Both the position numbers and the translations under genes were made by a program. From Roseobacter sp. SK209-2-6 (GTDB lineage: Bacteria > Pseudomonadota > Alphaproteobacteria > Rhodobacterales > Rhodobacteraceae), in assembly GCF_000169455.1 (NCBI RefSeq), contig NZ_AAYC01000003.1, forward strand, positions 186,001 through 250,000: a stretch of 64,000 nucleotides of DNA, given 5' to 3'. Below are positions 6,797 to 14,413 of the stretch, piece after piece; position 1 is the first letter of the stretch, and every line of letters begins with the position of its first letter. The notes below the pieces were generated by a model that was not told the DNA's origin, ran no database searches, and saw nothing but the letters and a program-made list of their open reading frames with translations.

Positions 6797-7558
6797 ATGA
6801 TGACATCGCAGCTAGTCAAGCATTGGCGAGCGTTGATTGAAGCCTCAGGTGAAGGCCTCGGCCCGCTGTCGAAATCAATTGGCAAGGACTCATCCTACCT
6901 TTCCGGTGTGCTTGCTGGCCGAACCAAAGACCCTGGAGTTTTCACCTCCATGGCGCTCGCAACTAAGCTTGGAGTATCCTTCGAATTCCTCATGGGTCGA
7001 GGCGACGAATTGAGCCTCAAACCAGATCCCGCCTATCAGCAAGAAGTAAGCAAGCAAGCCTCCCGCGTACTAACAGATGTAATGCGTGTTGCTCGTGATC
7101 GCCTTCACGCCGCAAGCCAAGACCCTAATCTTCTTGAAAGCAAAGATATAGTTTCACTTCTATTGCGCTGGTGGCACCAGCAAGACGGTAAGCTCGTTGG
7201 CCACGAGCAAATACAAGACCACTTTGACCTAATCCACACCCCCTCAGCAGAGGACAGTATTGTCACTCCGTACGAAGTGGGGAGGCAGAGTTTGGCTGCA
7301 AAGAAACTGGGAACAACCGATCCAGACGCCTTAAGGAGGCTGGTCGAAACCTTCGACAAGCCTTCACAGCAAGAATTGGTCAGATGCTATTACGAAGTTG
7401 CAAACAAAGGCACCCCCACACTTTCGCCACCCATCTCAGTGAGAATCCCCTTCCCAGCAGAGAGTGCGGAGATTGAAGTTGAATATTTTCGACTGCAGCT
7501 ACCAGTTGAAAGCCCCAATGGAAACCGGTTCGTCCTTAGCTACTGCTTTCCGGCCTGA
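6797..7558 (+). CDS. XRE-family regulator with C-terminal sensor-like domain
   Basis: The start at 6797 follows GGTGAG; a TTG at 6785 is the alternative. Residues about 1-70 form an XRE HTH (GPLSKSIGKDSSYLSGVLAGR, then LATKLGVSFEFLMGRGDE). The middle is helical, and the C-terminal 60 residues (SVRIPFPAESAEIEVEYFRL, then PNGNRFVLSYCF) look like a small beta sheet of PAS-like type, so a ligand-responsive repressor is possible. A TTGACA-N18-TAGAAC promoter candidate lies at 6732-6761. The gene converges on, and overlaps by 23 bp, the GNAT-like gene. This stretch is visibly richer in A/T than the flanks, suggesting separate acquisition. Confidence 0.6.
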   Translation: MMTSQLVKHWRALIEASGEGLGPLSKSIGKDSSYLSGVLAGRTKDPGVFTSMALATKLGVSFEFLMGRGDELSLKPDPAYQQEVSKQASRVLTDVMRVARDRLHAASQDPNLLESKDIVSLLLRWWHQQDGKLVGHEQIQDHFDLIHTPSAEDSIVTPYEVGRQSLAAKKLGTTDPDALRRLVETFDKPSQQELVRCYYEVANKGTPTLSPPISVRIPFPAESAEIEVEYFRLQLPVESPNGNRFVLSYCFPA

Positions 7559-8255
7559 CAACTTCCTGCTTCAGGTTGAGTGCTGCTGGATTTCTTGCAT
7601 AAAATGCTGCGGCATCATGGAAGTCTCTTCGCGGAACGGCGACTAGGTATTCACTACTGCTTCGCCTCGGCTTGCTTGTTATCCACTCTTGCGGTCCAAC
7701 ATGCTGTCGTGTGAATCCGTATCTGCTAGCTTTACCATCTAAAACATCCTTTTGCCTTACAAACCCATAGATCCAATCAGGCCGCCAACGTAGAAAGCAA
7801 AGTGAGAAAAGGTAGTGGAAAACTGCGCGCCAATTCAAGCTTCTATCGCGAAACTCTTGCTTCAGGAAGAGCTCCCCCAAATATACTATTCTTCCAGATA
7901 TCTCATTCCTCGGTATGGAACTGAAGTTGTGAACCGGGGTCTCTAGCATACCTCCGTAGAGCCGCTTGTAACTTCGAGCCCAGTGATCGGCTAGGCTGCT
8001 TTCGCCTAGATCGATGAAGCGCGCTGCAACTCCCCCGATATCCTGGCCATCAACCCTAAAAACCAAAGCAAACACTTCTGTTGGCGAGAAATCATGCCAA
8101 GACGGGGAGATCATTGGGTGATTTGGCAGCTTTTCCGCGCAAGCGAGCCGTTCCTCAAAATCTTCAATTGATGTAGTCACCTCAATTTCAAAGCCCCCGA
8201 CTAACAGGCCTGAAAGGCATATGTGGGTTAGTTGAACTATGTTTGCTTCATGCAC
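7536..8255 (-). CDS. GNAT-fold acyltransferase-like protein
   Basis: The start is GTG 8255, preceded by GAGG at 7 nt spacing. In the 239-residue product, IVYLGELFLKQEFRDRSLNW followed by a long hydrophobic helix resembles GNAT motif A (strand 4, acyl-CoA loop and helix 3), and WIYGFVRQKDVLDGKASRYGF resembles motif B. The N-terminus (EIEVTTSIEDFEERLACAEK, then VFALVFRVDGQDIGGVAARF) would supply the first strands. The substrate is unknown. It shares features with acyl-homoserine-lactone synthases at fold level only; the LuxI signature residues are not evident. Its stop lies inside the 3' end of the convergent XRE regulator gene, indicating a co-inherited pair. Confidence 0.5.
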   Translation of the reverse strand: MHEANIVQLTHICLSGLLVGGFEIEVTTSIEDFEERLACAEKLPNHPMISPSWHDFSPTEVFALVFRVDGQDIGGVAARFIDLGESSLADHWARSYKRLYGGMLETPVHNFSSIPRNEISGRIVYLGELFLKQEFRDRSLNWRAVFHYLFSLCFLRWRPDWIYGFVRQKDVLDGKASRYGFTRQHVGPQEWITSKPRRSSSEYLVAVPRRDFHDAAAFYARNPAALNLKQEVVRPESSS

Positions 8256-8402
8256 TTCGTCACCTCGGAGTTGCGCGATTCAATATCCTCATCAATTGCA
8301 TACTCCTGTTCCCGACGAGCTAGCTACAACAGTTCCCCCCTTCAATCGCCCTTCGAAAATCGCAACCAACAGCCTTTACCCGACTCTGCCAAGTACAATA
8401 AT

Positions 8403-8450
8403 TTGCGATTTTCGCAACTTTCTACTTGATGTAAGTTGCGTTTTTCGCAA
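8403..8450. promoter_or_regulatory. Second operator cluster of the element
   Basis: A perfect palindrome TTGCGA-TTT-TCGCAA occupies 8403-8417 and a one-mismatch copy TTGCGT-TTT-TCGCAA occupies 8436-8450, with a further half-site TCGCAA at 8360-8365. They lie 38-86 bp before the start of the rightward operon at 8489 and match the sites at 6196-6269, so the same repressor should control both. Confidence 0.75.
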
Positions 8451-8488
8451 TATTCGATTTCGTCAGAACAAGCCAATGAGGTGTTCCC

Positions 8489-9061
8489 ATGAACGATCGG
8501 GAGTTATGTATCTCTTCAGTAGTCATCCCCGGAGCAACCCCCGCCTATCAGACAGAAGGGGTTCGAGCCGCTCAGTCCGCTGCAGCCCTCTTGGAATGGC
8601 TGACGCTGGTTTCACCTACGAAAGCCGCTGACCTGGCTGTCAGGCTCCTGGATGCAACAATCTGCGAGAATGACGAAGCCACCCACATCACGCTGCATGG
8701 GGTGGATGCGATAGACGCGGATCTGGGCAATTGCTTGCGCCTTTGGTGCGGTACGGTACTGCGCAGTCTTGAAAGGCTCTCTGGAATGGATCCGCTTCTG
8801 GCGTTTCTTGGCGCGTTTGCACAGAAGCCTGCAGAGAAGATCCATCTGGTGACCATCGCGGCCGCACAGATGGGCGCAGGATCGTGGATTGACCCAACCC
8901 TGCCCGCCCAGCGCGTCACCTCTCATTTCTATGAAATCGACATGTTCGGCATCATTGGTCGCGGGGCCACCGCACTGGAAGCCGCCGAGAACTGGCGCTG
9001 CGCCGCCATAGCCGATCTGCCAGCCCGGATCCGCATGCATGGTATGGGAGCGGCAGCATGA
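8489..9061 (+). CDS. Hypothetical phage protein, first gene of rightward operon
   Basis: This 190-residue protein (MNDRELCISSVVIPGATPAY) has no domain I recognise. It is mostly helical, with an acidic central part (LDATICENDEATHITLHGVD) and a C-terminal segment GRGATALEAAENWRCAAIAD that resembles an amphipathic helix. GAGGTG lies 5 nt before the ATG. The stop overlaps the next start by ATGA, and the upstream region carries two operator palindromes, so it belongs to a repressor-controlled early operon leading to the integrase. Confidence 0.65.
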   Translation: MNDRELCISSVVIPGATPAYQTEGVRAAQSAAALLEWLTLVSPTKAADLAVRLLDATICENDEATHITLHGVDAIDADLGNCLRLWCGTVLRSLERLSGMDPLLAFLGAFAQKPAEKIHLVTIAAAQMGAGSWIDPTLPAQRVTSHFYEIDMFGIIGRGATALEAAENWRCAAIADLPARIRMHGMGAAA

Positions 9062-9396
9062 GCGCTTCCAGTCACATGAAGGAAACTGCCGAAGATCTGG
9101 CGGTGAAGGAAAAGGCCTGGGTTTGGAACAAGCGCGAGCTGATGAGCTACGTCACGCAGTACGCCGAAGCAGCGATCCCAGGCAAGGTTTCCAAACCCAA
9201 CAAGAAACAGAAAGCTATTGCCCAGGATGCCGGTAAAGCCAAGTTCCCCGTCACCCTTGTACGCAAACTGGGCAATCTGCAGCGCCGCATCAACGGCGAA
9301 GAGGATGAGGTGCAACGCGGCTACCTCAGCACAGAGTTTCAGACCCATCTTCGCGCCTATGCGGATGGGTTGGGCCTGCTGCAGGTCTTCTCATGA
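9058..9396 (+). CDS. Hypothetical phage protein, 112 aa
   Basis: A Lys-rich soluble protein (KEKAWVWNKRELMSYVTQYA, then KPNKKQKAIAQDAGKAKFPV) without a recognised domain. It is coupled by ATGA overlaps to both neighbours. Its basic centre might bind nucleic acid, but that is only a guess from composition. Confidence 0.6.
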   Translation: MSASSHMKETAEDLAVKEKAWVWNKRELMSYVTQYAEAAIPGKVSKPNKKQKAIAQDAGKAKFPVTLVRKLGNLQRRINGEEDEVQRGYLSTEFQTHLRAYADGLGLLQVFS

Positions 9397-9641
9397 GTAA
9401 ACACGGTTCCCCCCTGCCCCGCATCGATGCGGGCACCTCACCCGGCGGCCTGCGCGCTGCCGGGGCTTTTCCCACCACTCACGTTGGGGGTGAAGGGGGT
9501 TCACCGGGGCGCGCGCCTCTCGGTCGCTTTGCGGGCCTTCAGAGCGGCGCCCTCATGCGCCCAGCGCGCGCCCAGCGAAATCAATTGAAACCCATCGCCT
9601 GCGCCGTCTTGGCGCTGGCAGTTGCCCACTACATTTTCTGA
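9393..9641 (+). CDS. Small hypothetical protein with C-terminal hydrophobic segment
   Basis: The 82-residue frame starts by ATGA overlap with its neighbour. It is rich in Gly, Pro, Arg and Ala and ends in a short hydrophobic stretch (IACAVLALAVAHYIF). The composition is poor for a folded protein, so the frame may be only partly real; the coupling to the upstream gene is the main support. Confidence 0.4.
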   Translation: MSKHGSPLPRIDAGTSPGGLRAAGAFPTTHVGGEGGSPGRAPLGRFAGLQSGALMRPARAQRNQLKPIACAVLALAVAHYIF

Positions 9642-9718
9642 GAGGAAGCCGTGGCACAACGCTCAATGAAAGAACCTGTAGCGGCACCGACGACAATAAG
9701 TGATGGAGGTTTTTGCCA

Positions 9719-10060
9719 ATGACACCAAGTCTTGCAACAATTGACCAGGCGGCAAGTGAGCTAGGAGTACCCAAGCAAAGCCTTCGCTTGGTCGCGGAGG
9801 ATCATGGTCTACTTGTTCGTATGGGGCGAGCCCTTCGCATTGATCGAAACGATTACACAAAACTGGTGAAACGATGCCAAGAACAGCCAAAGGGCCCCGT
9901 CTCCACAAGTTCAGCCATCGCCCCAATTGGTATATCCGAGACACAGGGGAGCCAGACCAGTCAACGGGCTGCTCTAGCCGCGCAGAGGCTGAAAAGGTCC
10001 TCGCAGCCTACATCGCAACCAAAGGACGCTCAAATTCTGCCAATGAACCGGCAAACATAA
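9719..10060 (+). CDS. Excisionase/AlpA-like HTH protein overlapping the integrase start
   Basis: The ATG at 9719 has GGAGG 9 nt upstream. The N-terminal 55 residues (MTPSLATIDQAASELGVPKQ, then MGRALRIDRNDYTKLVKRCQ) are a MerR/AlpA-type winged HTH, typical of excisionases that bend DNA at att sites. The C-terminal half overlaps the integrase frame by 187 bp and is low-complexity (Ser, Gln, Thr), so the functional part is probably the first 60 residues. The long overlap couples excisionase and integrase synthesis. Confidence 0.6.
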   Translation: MTPSLATIDQAASELGVPKQSLRLVAEDHGLLVRMGRALRIDRNDYTKLVKRCQEQPKGPVSTSSAIAPIGISETQGSQTSQRAALAAQRLKRSSQPTSQPKDAQILPMNRQT

Positions 10061-10953
10061 CCTGCGGAGAGATACTTGCGATCTATGCCGAAGAATATGC
10101 TCCGACTGTCGCTGATCCGGCGCGCATTGGTTATGCAATAGAGGCGCTGCTACCTTTTTGGTCAGATCTAAAAGCGAGCCATATCAAGGGCGAGACCTGC
10201 AGACGTTATGCTAAGTTTCGCAAGAAGGTCACAAAGCGCGACCCTATTACAAAAGAGGCCATAGCCTGGCAACCGATTGCCTCCAGCACCGCACGACGCG
10301 AACTAGGGACGCTTCAAACCGCCATCAATTATGCTCATAGAGAGGGTTATCTGACAAGCGCGCCAGTCGTGACCTTGCCAGAGAAACCGCAACCCAATGA
10401 GCGCTGGCTCACCCGTTCCGAGGCGGCAAAGCTGTTGTGGTCCGCCTATCGGGGCGAGAAGTCGAAGCACCTGGCAAAATTCATTCTCATCGCCATCTAT
10501 ACCGGCACGCGCAAAGACGCGATTCTTCGCATGGGCTACGAGCCCAACACCGTTGGCGGCTGGTTCGACCTTGAACGTGGCATTATGTTTCGCCGCGGGA
10601 GTGAAGAGCGTCAGACGAAAAAGCGCCGGGCTCCAGCTCGAATCCCACGGCAGCTTGCGGCTCACCTTCGCCGTTGGCGGGCATCCGGTGACACTTGGGC
10701 CATCGAATTCAAGGGCGCACGGGTGGGCAATGTGAAGCGATCATTCAACACTGCCGTTTCCAACTCTGGCCTCGAAGACGTGACCCCGCACACTCTCAAG
10801 CACACGGCCATTACCTGGGCTCTGCAAAACGGTGCCTCCGTTTGGGATGCGGCGGGGTTCTTTTCGACCTCTGCTGAGACGATTGAGAAGGTCTATGGAC
10901 ACCACTCACCGTCTCACCAGGAGTCGGCTTTGAAGGCTGTAGAGCGCCGATAA
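9874..10953 (+). CDS. int: Tyrosine-type site-specific integrase
   Basis: This 359-residue recombinase has an N-terminal arm-type segment, a core-binding helical region and a catalytic domain. Arg213 in IYTGTRKDAIL is the first catalytic Arg, HTLKHTAITW supplies His306, and Tyr341 in EKVYGHHSPSH is the expected nucleophile. At the position of the second catalytic Arg (HxxR) there is Lys309. I believe related Rhodobacterales integrases with LKHTA exist, so this may be a tolerated variant rather than inactivation. It lies next to the 3' end of tRNA-Pro and very probably integrates there. Confidence 0.88.
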   Translation: MPRTAKGPRLHKFSHRPNWYIRDTGEPDQSTGCSSRAEAEKVLAAYIATKGRSNSANEPANITCGEILAIYAEEYAPTVADPARIGYAIEALLPFWSDLKASHIKGETCRRYAKFRKKVTKRDPITKEAIAWQPIASSTARRELGTLQTAINYAHREGYLTSAPVVTLPEKPQPNERWLTRSEAAKLLWSAYRGEKSKHLAKFILIAIYTGTRKDAILRMGYEPNTVGGWFDLERGIMFRRGSEERQTKKRRAPARIPRQLAAHLRRWRASGDTWAIEFKGARVGNVKRSFNTAVSNSGLEDVTPHTLKHTAITWALQNGASVWDAAGFFSTSAETIEKVYGHHSPSHQESALKAVERR

Positions 10954-11019
10954 AGCCTGAAACCATTACGCGTAACAGAAATAAGCCTAAATCGAACAAG
11001 ATTAACTAGTTGATTTAAT

Positions 11020-11096
11020 TGGTCGGAGTGAGAGGATTCGAACCTCCGACCCCTGCCTCCCGAAGACAGTGCTCTACCAGGCTGAGCTACACTCCG
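11020..11096 (-). tRNA. tRNA-Pro (anticodon CGG)
   Basis: Read on the minus strand, the acceptor stem CGGAGTG/CACTCCG closes a cloverleaf with D-arm AGCTCAGCCTGGTAGAGC, anticodon loop TTCGGGA (CGG) and T-loop GGTTCGAATC. CCA is encoded at 11020-11022. The 3' end faces the phage integrase, and this gene is the probable attachment target; the regenerated 3' part forms one att junction. Confidence 0.93.
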
Positions 11097-11241
11097 ACCG
11101 TGGCGCGTGGATTAAAACCAGTTGCGGAGCTTTGCAAGCCCAAAACAGGTATAATATCAATGAATCCAATGGACTTAGCTCCCACCAACGCAGCTGAACC
11201 TATGGGCGACGAGGTCAAAATTCTCAAACAATGCCGGGGGC

Positions 11242-11268
11242 AAAGAAAAAGGGGCCAATGGCCCCTTC
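11242..11268 (-). terminator. Rho-independent terminator of leuB
   Basis: On the minus strand AAGGGGCC-ATT-GGCCCCTT is followed by TTTC, 32 bp after the leuB stop. The stem is strong and the short T-tract is on the correct side for leuB. Confidence 0.8.
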
Positions 11269-11299
11269 TCAATCTACTGACTAGGAAAACTGAGCGTTC

Positions 11300-12403
11300 T
11301 TACAGGCTAGCCTGCAGAGCCGCGACAACCGCGTCGCCCATTTCGCTGGTGGAAATCGGGTCAACACCGTCTTCTCCCAGCAGGTCGGCCGTACGGGCAC
11401 CATCGGCCAGAACTTTCTCAATCGCGGCTTCCAGGCGATCCGCCTCTGCGCCCATGTCAAAGCTGTAGCGCAGCGCCATTGCAAAGCTGAGGATACAGGC
11501 GATTGGGTTGGCTTTTCCCTGGCCTGCGATATCCGGGGCAGAACCATGTACGGGCTCATACATGGCTTTGGGGCGGCCGTTTGCCATTGGCGCGCCAAGG
11601 CTGGCGGAAGGCAGCATGCCCAAAGAGCCGGTCAGCATCGCCGCACAGTCGGAGAGGATGTCACCAAAGAGGTTATCGGTCAGGATGACGTCAAACTGCT
11701 TAGGCGCACGCACCAGCTGCATGGCACCGTTGTCGGCATACATGTGGCTCAGTTCCACCTCCGGGTAATCGGCTGAAACGCGTGTCACGACCTCGCGCCA
11801 CAGGATGCCCGATTCCATCACATTGGCCTTCTCCATGGAGCAGACTTTTTTGCCCCGGCGCATGGCCAGCTCAAAGGCGGAACGGGCAACGCGCTCGATC
11901 TCGCTTTCGGTGTAGCGCTGGGTGTTGATGCCGACGCGTTCGTTGCCTTCCTCAAAAATGCCGCGGGGCTCAGCGAAGTAAACGCCCGAGGTCAGCTCAC
12001 GCACGATCATGATATCGAGGCCAGCGACGATGTCTTTCTTCAATGAGGAGAAATCCGCCAGCGCATCAAAGCACTGGGCAGGACGCAGGTTGGAGAAGAG
12101 ATCCATTTCCTTGCGCAAGCGCAGCAATCCACGCTCTGGCTTCAGAGAGAAATCCAGATCATCATAGGCCGGGCCGCCAACCGCGCCCAGCAGGACTGCG
12201 TCGACCTCTTGCGCCTTGGCCATGGTCTCATCCGCCAGTGGTTTGCCATGTTTGTCGTAGGCTGCACCGCCAACCAGATCCTCGCTGACATCGAACTGAA
12301 TGTCGCGCGCTTCACCAAACCAGGAAATGACTTTACGCACCTCGGTCATGACCTCGGGGCCGATGCCGTCACCAGGCAGAATCAGGATCGATGGATTGGA
12401 CAT
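11300..12403 (-). CDS. leuB: 3-isopropylmalate dehydrogenase
   Basis: The enzyme oxidatively decarboxylates 3-isopropylmalate to 2-ketoisocaproate with NAD+ in cytosolic leucine synthesis. The 367-residue product starts [18 protein letters not shown], with the nucleotide/substrate-binding N-terminus, [27 protein letters not shown] and [10 protein letters not shown], all hallmarks of the decarboxylating dehydrogenase family. The start at 12403 has GAGGAGG at good spacing; an earlier in-frame codon at 12460 lacks support. It lies 37 bp downstream of a LysR gene on the same strand and ends in its own terminator. leuC and leuD are not in the window. Confidence 0.95.
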   Translation of the reverse strand: MSNPSILILPGDGIGPEVMTEVRKVISWFGEARDIQFDVSEDLVGGAAYDKHGKPLADETMAKAQEVDAVLLGAVGGPAYDDLDFSLKPERGLLRLRKEMDLFSNLRPAQCFDALADFSSLKKDIVAGLDIMIVRELTSGVYFAEPRGIFEEGNERVGINTQRYTESEIERVARSAFELAMRRGKKVCSMEKANVMESGILWREVVTRVSADYPEVELSHMYADNGAMQLVRAPKQFDVILTDNLFGDILSDCAAMLTGSLGMLPSASLGAPMANGRPKAMYEPVHGSAPDIAGQGKANPIACILSFAMALRYSFDMGAEADRLEAAIEKVLADGARTADLLGEDGVDPISTSEMGDAVVAALQASL

Positions 12404-12440
12404 GCTTGCCTCCTCAAAATAAGCTGCAGAGGGCCTACCC

Positions 12441-13382
12441 TCACGGCGCGTCAGGGTCAATATCAGGCCATGATTTATGGGGCAAATGCGCCTTTCCGGC
12501 CTGTTTCAACCCCTCTGCCAGCAAATCCCAAACCCGGCGAATTCGTGGCGTCTGCCGCATTACCGCATGGGCAGTCAGCCAGACCGGCAGCGGTGGTATC
12601 GAGATCTCGGGCAAGAGTTCTTCTACCAGCGGGTCGGCCCGCGCAATCCCACTTTGGCAAAAGCCGATACCGCAGCCCAGACGAACCAATTGCCAATAGG
12701 TCGCCTGATTGTCACAGCGGGTCTTGAAATGACTACGTTTGGCAGGCCATCCCATGTCCTGCATCGTGTGCAGGATCAGATCGTTGCGGTCGTAGCCGAC
12801 AAGTTCATGGCTCCATAGCTCCTCTGGCAACTTGGGGCGGCCGCGCCTGTCGAGATAGGATTTGGCCGCAAAAATCCCAAGGCGCAGATCGGCCACATGC
12901 CGAGTCACCACATCCAATTGCGTGGGCCGATACATACGCAGGGCAATGTCAGCCTCTCGAAACAACAGGTTTTCACTGCTGTCGGTTGGAACCAGCTCCA
13001 CCTCAATCAAGGGCTCTCGCCGCCGGATTTCGGCAATGATCTCGGGCAGAAGGTGATGTGAGGCAAAAACACTGGCAGTAAGGCGCACTGTGCCTTCCAG
13101 CTGGTTGGAGAGCCCCGCCGCTTGCAGCGAGAAGGACTGCATCTGTTCTTTCATGGCCTCGGCCATGGGCAAAAGAGAGACGCCAGTTTCAGACAGAGAC
13201 AATCCGCGTGCATGGCGATCGAAAAGCCGTTGCCCCAGATCCTGCTCAAGTGCTCGGATGTGACGTCCAAGAGTGGGCTGGCTACGCCCCAACTGTTCAG
13301 CAGCACCCGTGAGAGATCCGCTTTGTGCAACAGCAAGAAAGCTTTGGATCAGCGACCAATCGGTGGTTTTAAGAATATCCAT
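12441..13382 (-). CDS. LysR-family transcriptional regulator
   Basis: The 313-residue protein has an N-terminal winged HTH ([21 protein letters not shown], then [20 protein letters not shown]) and a substrate-binding-like effector domain from about residue 95 ([20 protein letters not shown]). It is transcribed divergently from an SDR gene, 92 bp apart, so control of that gene and of itself is likely. The gene leads into leuB without an obvious terminator, yet a leucine role is not implied by sequence. Confidence 0.85.
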   Translation of the reverse strand: MDILKTTDWSLIQSFLAVAQSGSLTGAAEQLGRSQPTLGRHIRALEQDLGQRLFDRHARGLSLSETGVSLLPMAEAMKEQMQSFSLQAAGLSNQLEGTVRLTASVFASHHLLPEIIAEIRRREPLIEVELVPTDSSENLLFREADIALRMYRPTQLDVVTRHVADLRLGIFAAKSYLDRRGRPKLPEELWSHELVGYDRNDLILHTMQDMGWPAKRSHFKTRCDNQATYWQLVRLGCGIGFCQSGIARADPLVEELLPEISIPPLPVWLTAHAVMRQTPRIRRVWDLLAEGLKQAGKAHLPHKSWPDIDPDAP

Positions 13383-13396
13383 TCAATAATGAATGG
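13379..13396. promoter_or_regulatory. Palindrome over the LysR start codon
   Basis: CCATTCAATAATGAATGG is an inverted repeat of 7-bp arms with a 4-bp centre that covers the LysR ATG. LysR proteins often bind such dyads between divergent genes and repress themselves; the placement would suit autorepression. Confidence 0.4.
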
Positions 13397-13474
13397 CAGA
13401 TCTGAAAATTTTGGCAATAAACAAAATATTTTGAATGCGTAATCCTGATTTCAATTGAACAAGGAGATCACAAT

Positions 13475-14401
13475 ATGAGCGGAACTGCACTTATTCTTGG
13501 AGCCTCGGGCCGTTTTGGCCGGACTGTAGAAAAGGCACTGAAGCAAGCCGGTTGGAACACCCGGCGGTTTCAACGCGGAAAGGATGACCTAATGCGATCT
13601 GCCGTCGGGGTCGACCTGATCGTGAACGGCTGGAACCCACTCTATCCTGACTGGGCTGCCCAGGTTCCGGGCCTACACAGGCGCGTCATAGAAGCCGCGG
13701 AAAAACAGGGTGCGACAGTGATCCTACCGGGGAATGTCTATGTTTTTGGCGCGCAAACACCCGCCCCCTGGTCCGAGCACAGCCCGCATGAGGCGCAGAA
13801 CCCTCTGGGGCGGATCCGCATCGAAATGGAAGAGGCCTATCGTGCCTCCTCCGCCCAGGTCATCCTGGTTCGGGCCGGTGATTTCCTGGACACAGAGCCC
13901 TCGGGCAATTGGTTCGAAGAGATCCTGGTGAAATCTCTGGCAAAAGGAAAATTCACCTATCCCGGCAATCCGGAGATCCCGCATGCCTGGGCCTATCTGC
14001 CAGATCTTGCCCGTGCCATTGTCATGTTGGCAGAAATCCGAACTGAACTGCCGCGCTTTCTCGACCTCCCCTTCCCCGGCTATACACTCAGCGGGCAAGA
14101 GATGCTGCAGGCCCTAAATAAACGTCTGAAAAATCCCGCGCATTTGAAAGAAATGTCATGGCTGCCCCTGCACCTGACCCGCCCTTTCTGGCCGCTGGGT
14201 CGTTGTCTACTGGAGATGCGCTATCTCTGGGACACCCCCCATTGGCTGGATGGCTCTCACCTGCAAGAAATCTTGCCGGGCTTTCAATTAACATCGCCTG
14301 TAGAAGCTTTGGCGCGTTGCGTCCCATCGCATCTGTTGTCCGCTCCCGCCACAGGAGCGCAGACCAATCAAAGGGGCGGCTCGGCACAGCAAGTAGCCTA
14401 A
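13475..14401 (+). CDS. NAD(P)-dependent epimerase-like extended SDR
   Basis: The 308-residue product starts with a Rossmann motif GASGRFGRTVEKALKQAGW, followed by a VILPGNVYVFG segment and a central RIEMEEAYRASSAQVILVR. It resembles atypical extended SDRs (sugar epimerase or reductase-like), although the classic YxxxK pair is not clear. The C-terminal half has several Trp/Pro-rich helices (LHLTRPFWPLGRCLLEMRYL) that could bind substrate or membrane. AAGGAG lies 9 nt before the ATG. The divergent LysR is its likely regulator. Substrate unknown. Confidence 0.75.
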   Translation: MSGTALILGASGRFGRTVEKALKQAGWNTRRFQRGKDDLMRSAVGVDLIVNGWNPLYPDWAAQVPGLHRRVIEAAEKQGATVILPGNVYVFGAQTPAPWSEHSPHEAQNPLGRIRIEMEEAYRASSAQVILVRAGDFLDTEPSGNWFEEILVKSLAKGKFTYPGNPEIPHAWAYLPDLARAIVMLAEIRTELPRFLDLPFPGYTLSGQEMLQALNKRLKNPAHLKEMSWLPLHLTRPFWPLGRCLLEMRYLWDTPHWLDGSHLQEILPGFQLTSPVEALARCVPSHLLSAPATGAQTNQRGGSAQQVA

Positions 14402-14413
14402 TAAAGATCGACC

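Larger units (their letters stand above)
1..11019. mobile_element. Prophage-like integrative element inserted at tRNA-Pro
   Basis: The segment up to the tRNA-Pro 3' end carries a tyrosine recombinase, an excisionase-like gene, paired HTH regulators with shared operators, and many phage-type genes (NusG-like antiterminator, DUF1064, GapR/DUF2312, MazG, replication-type HTH protein). The integrase ends 66 bp from the tRNA 3' end, which is the usual layout for a tRNA-targeting element. The left boundary and the second att site lie outside the window, and no capsid, terminase or tail gene is present here. It could be the early region of a prophage whose late genes lie to the left, or a phage-derived satellite. 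The right boundary is inferred from tRNA position, not from a visible direct repeat. Confidence 0.8.

Noticed and set aside
7536-8255. LuxI-type acyl-homoserine-lactone synthase
   Set aside because: Only the general GNAT fold is suggested; LuxI signature residues are not visible and there is no LuxR partner.
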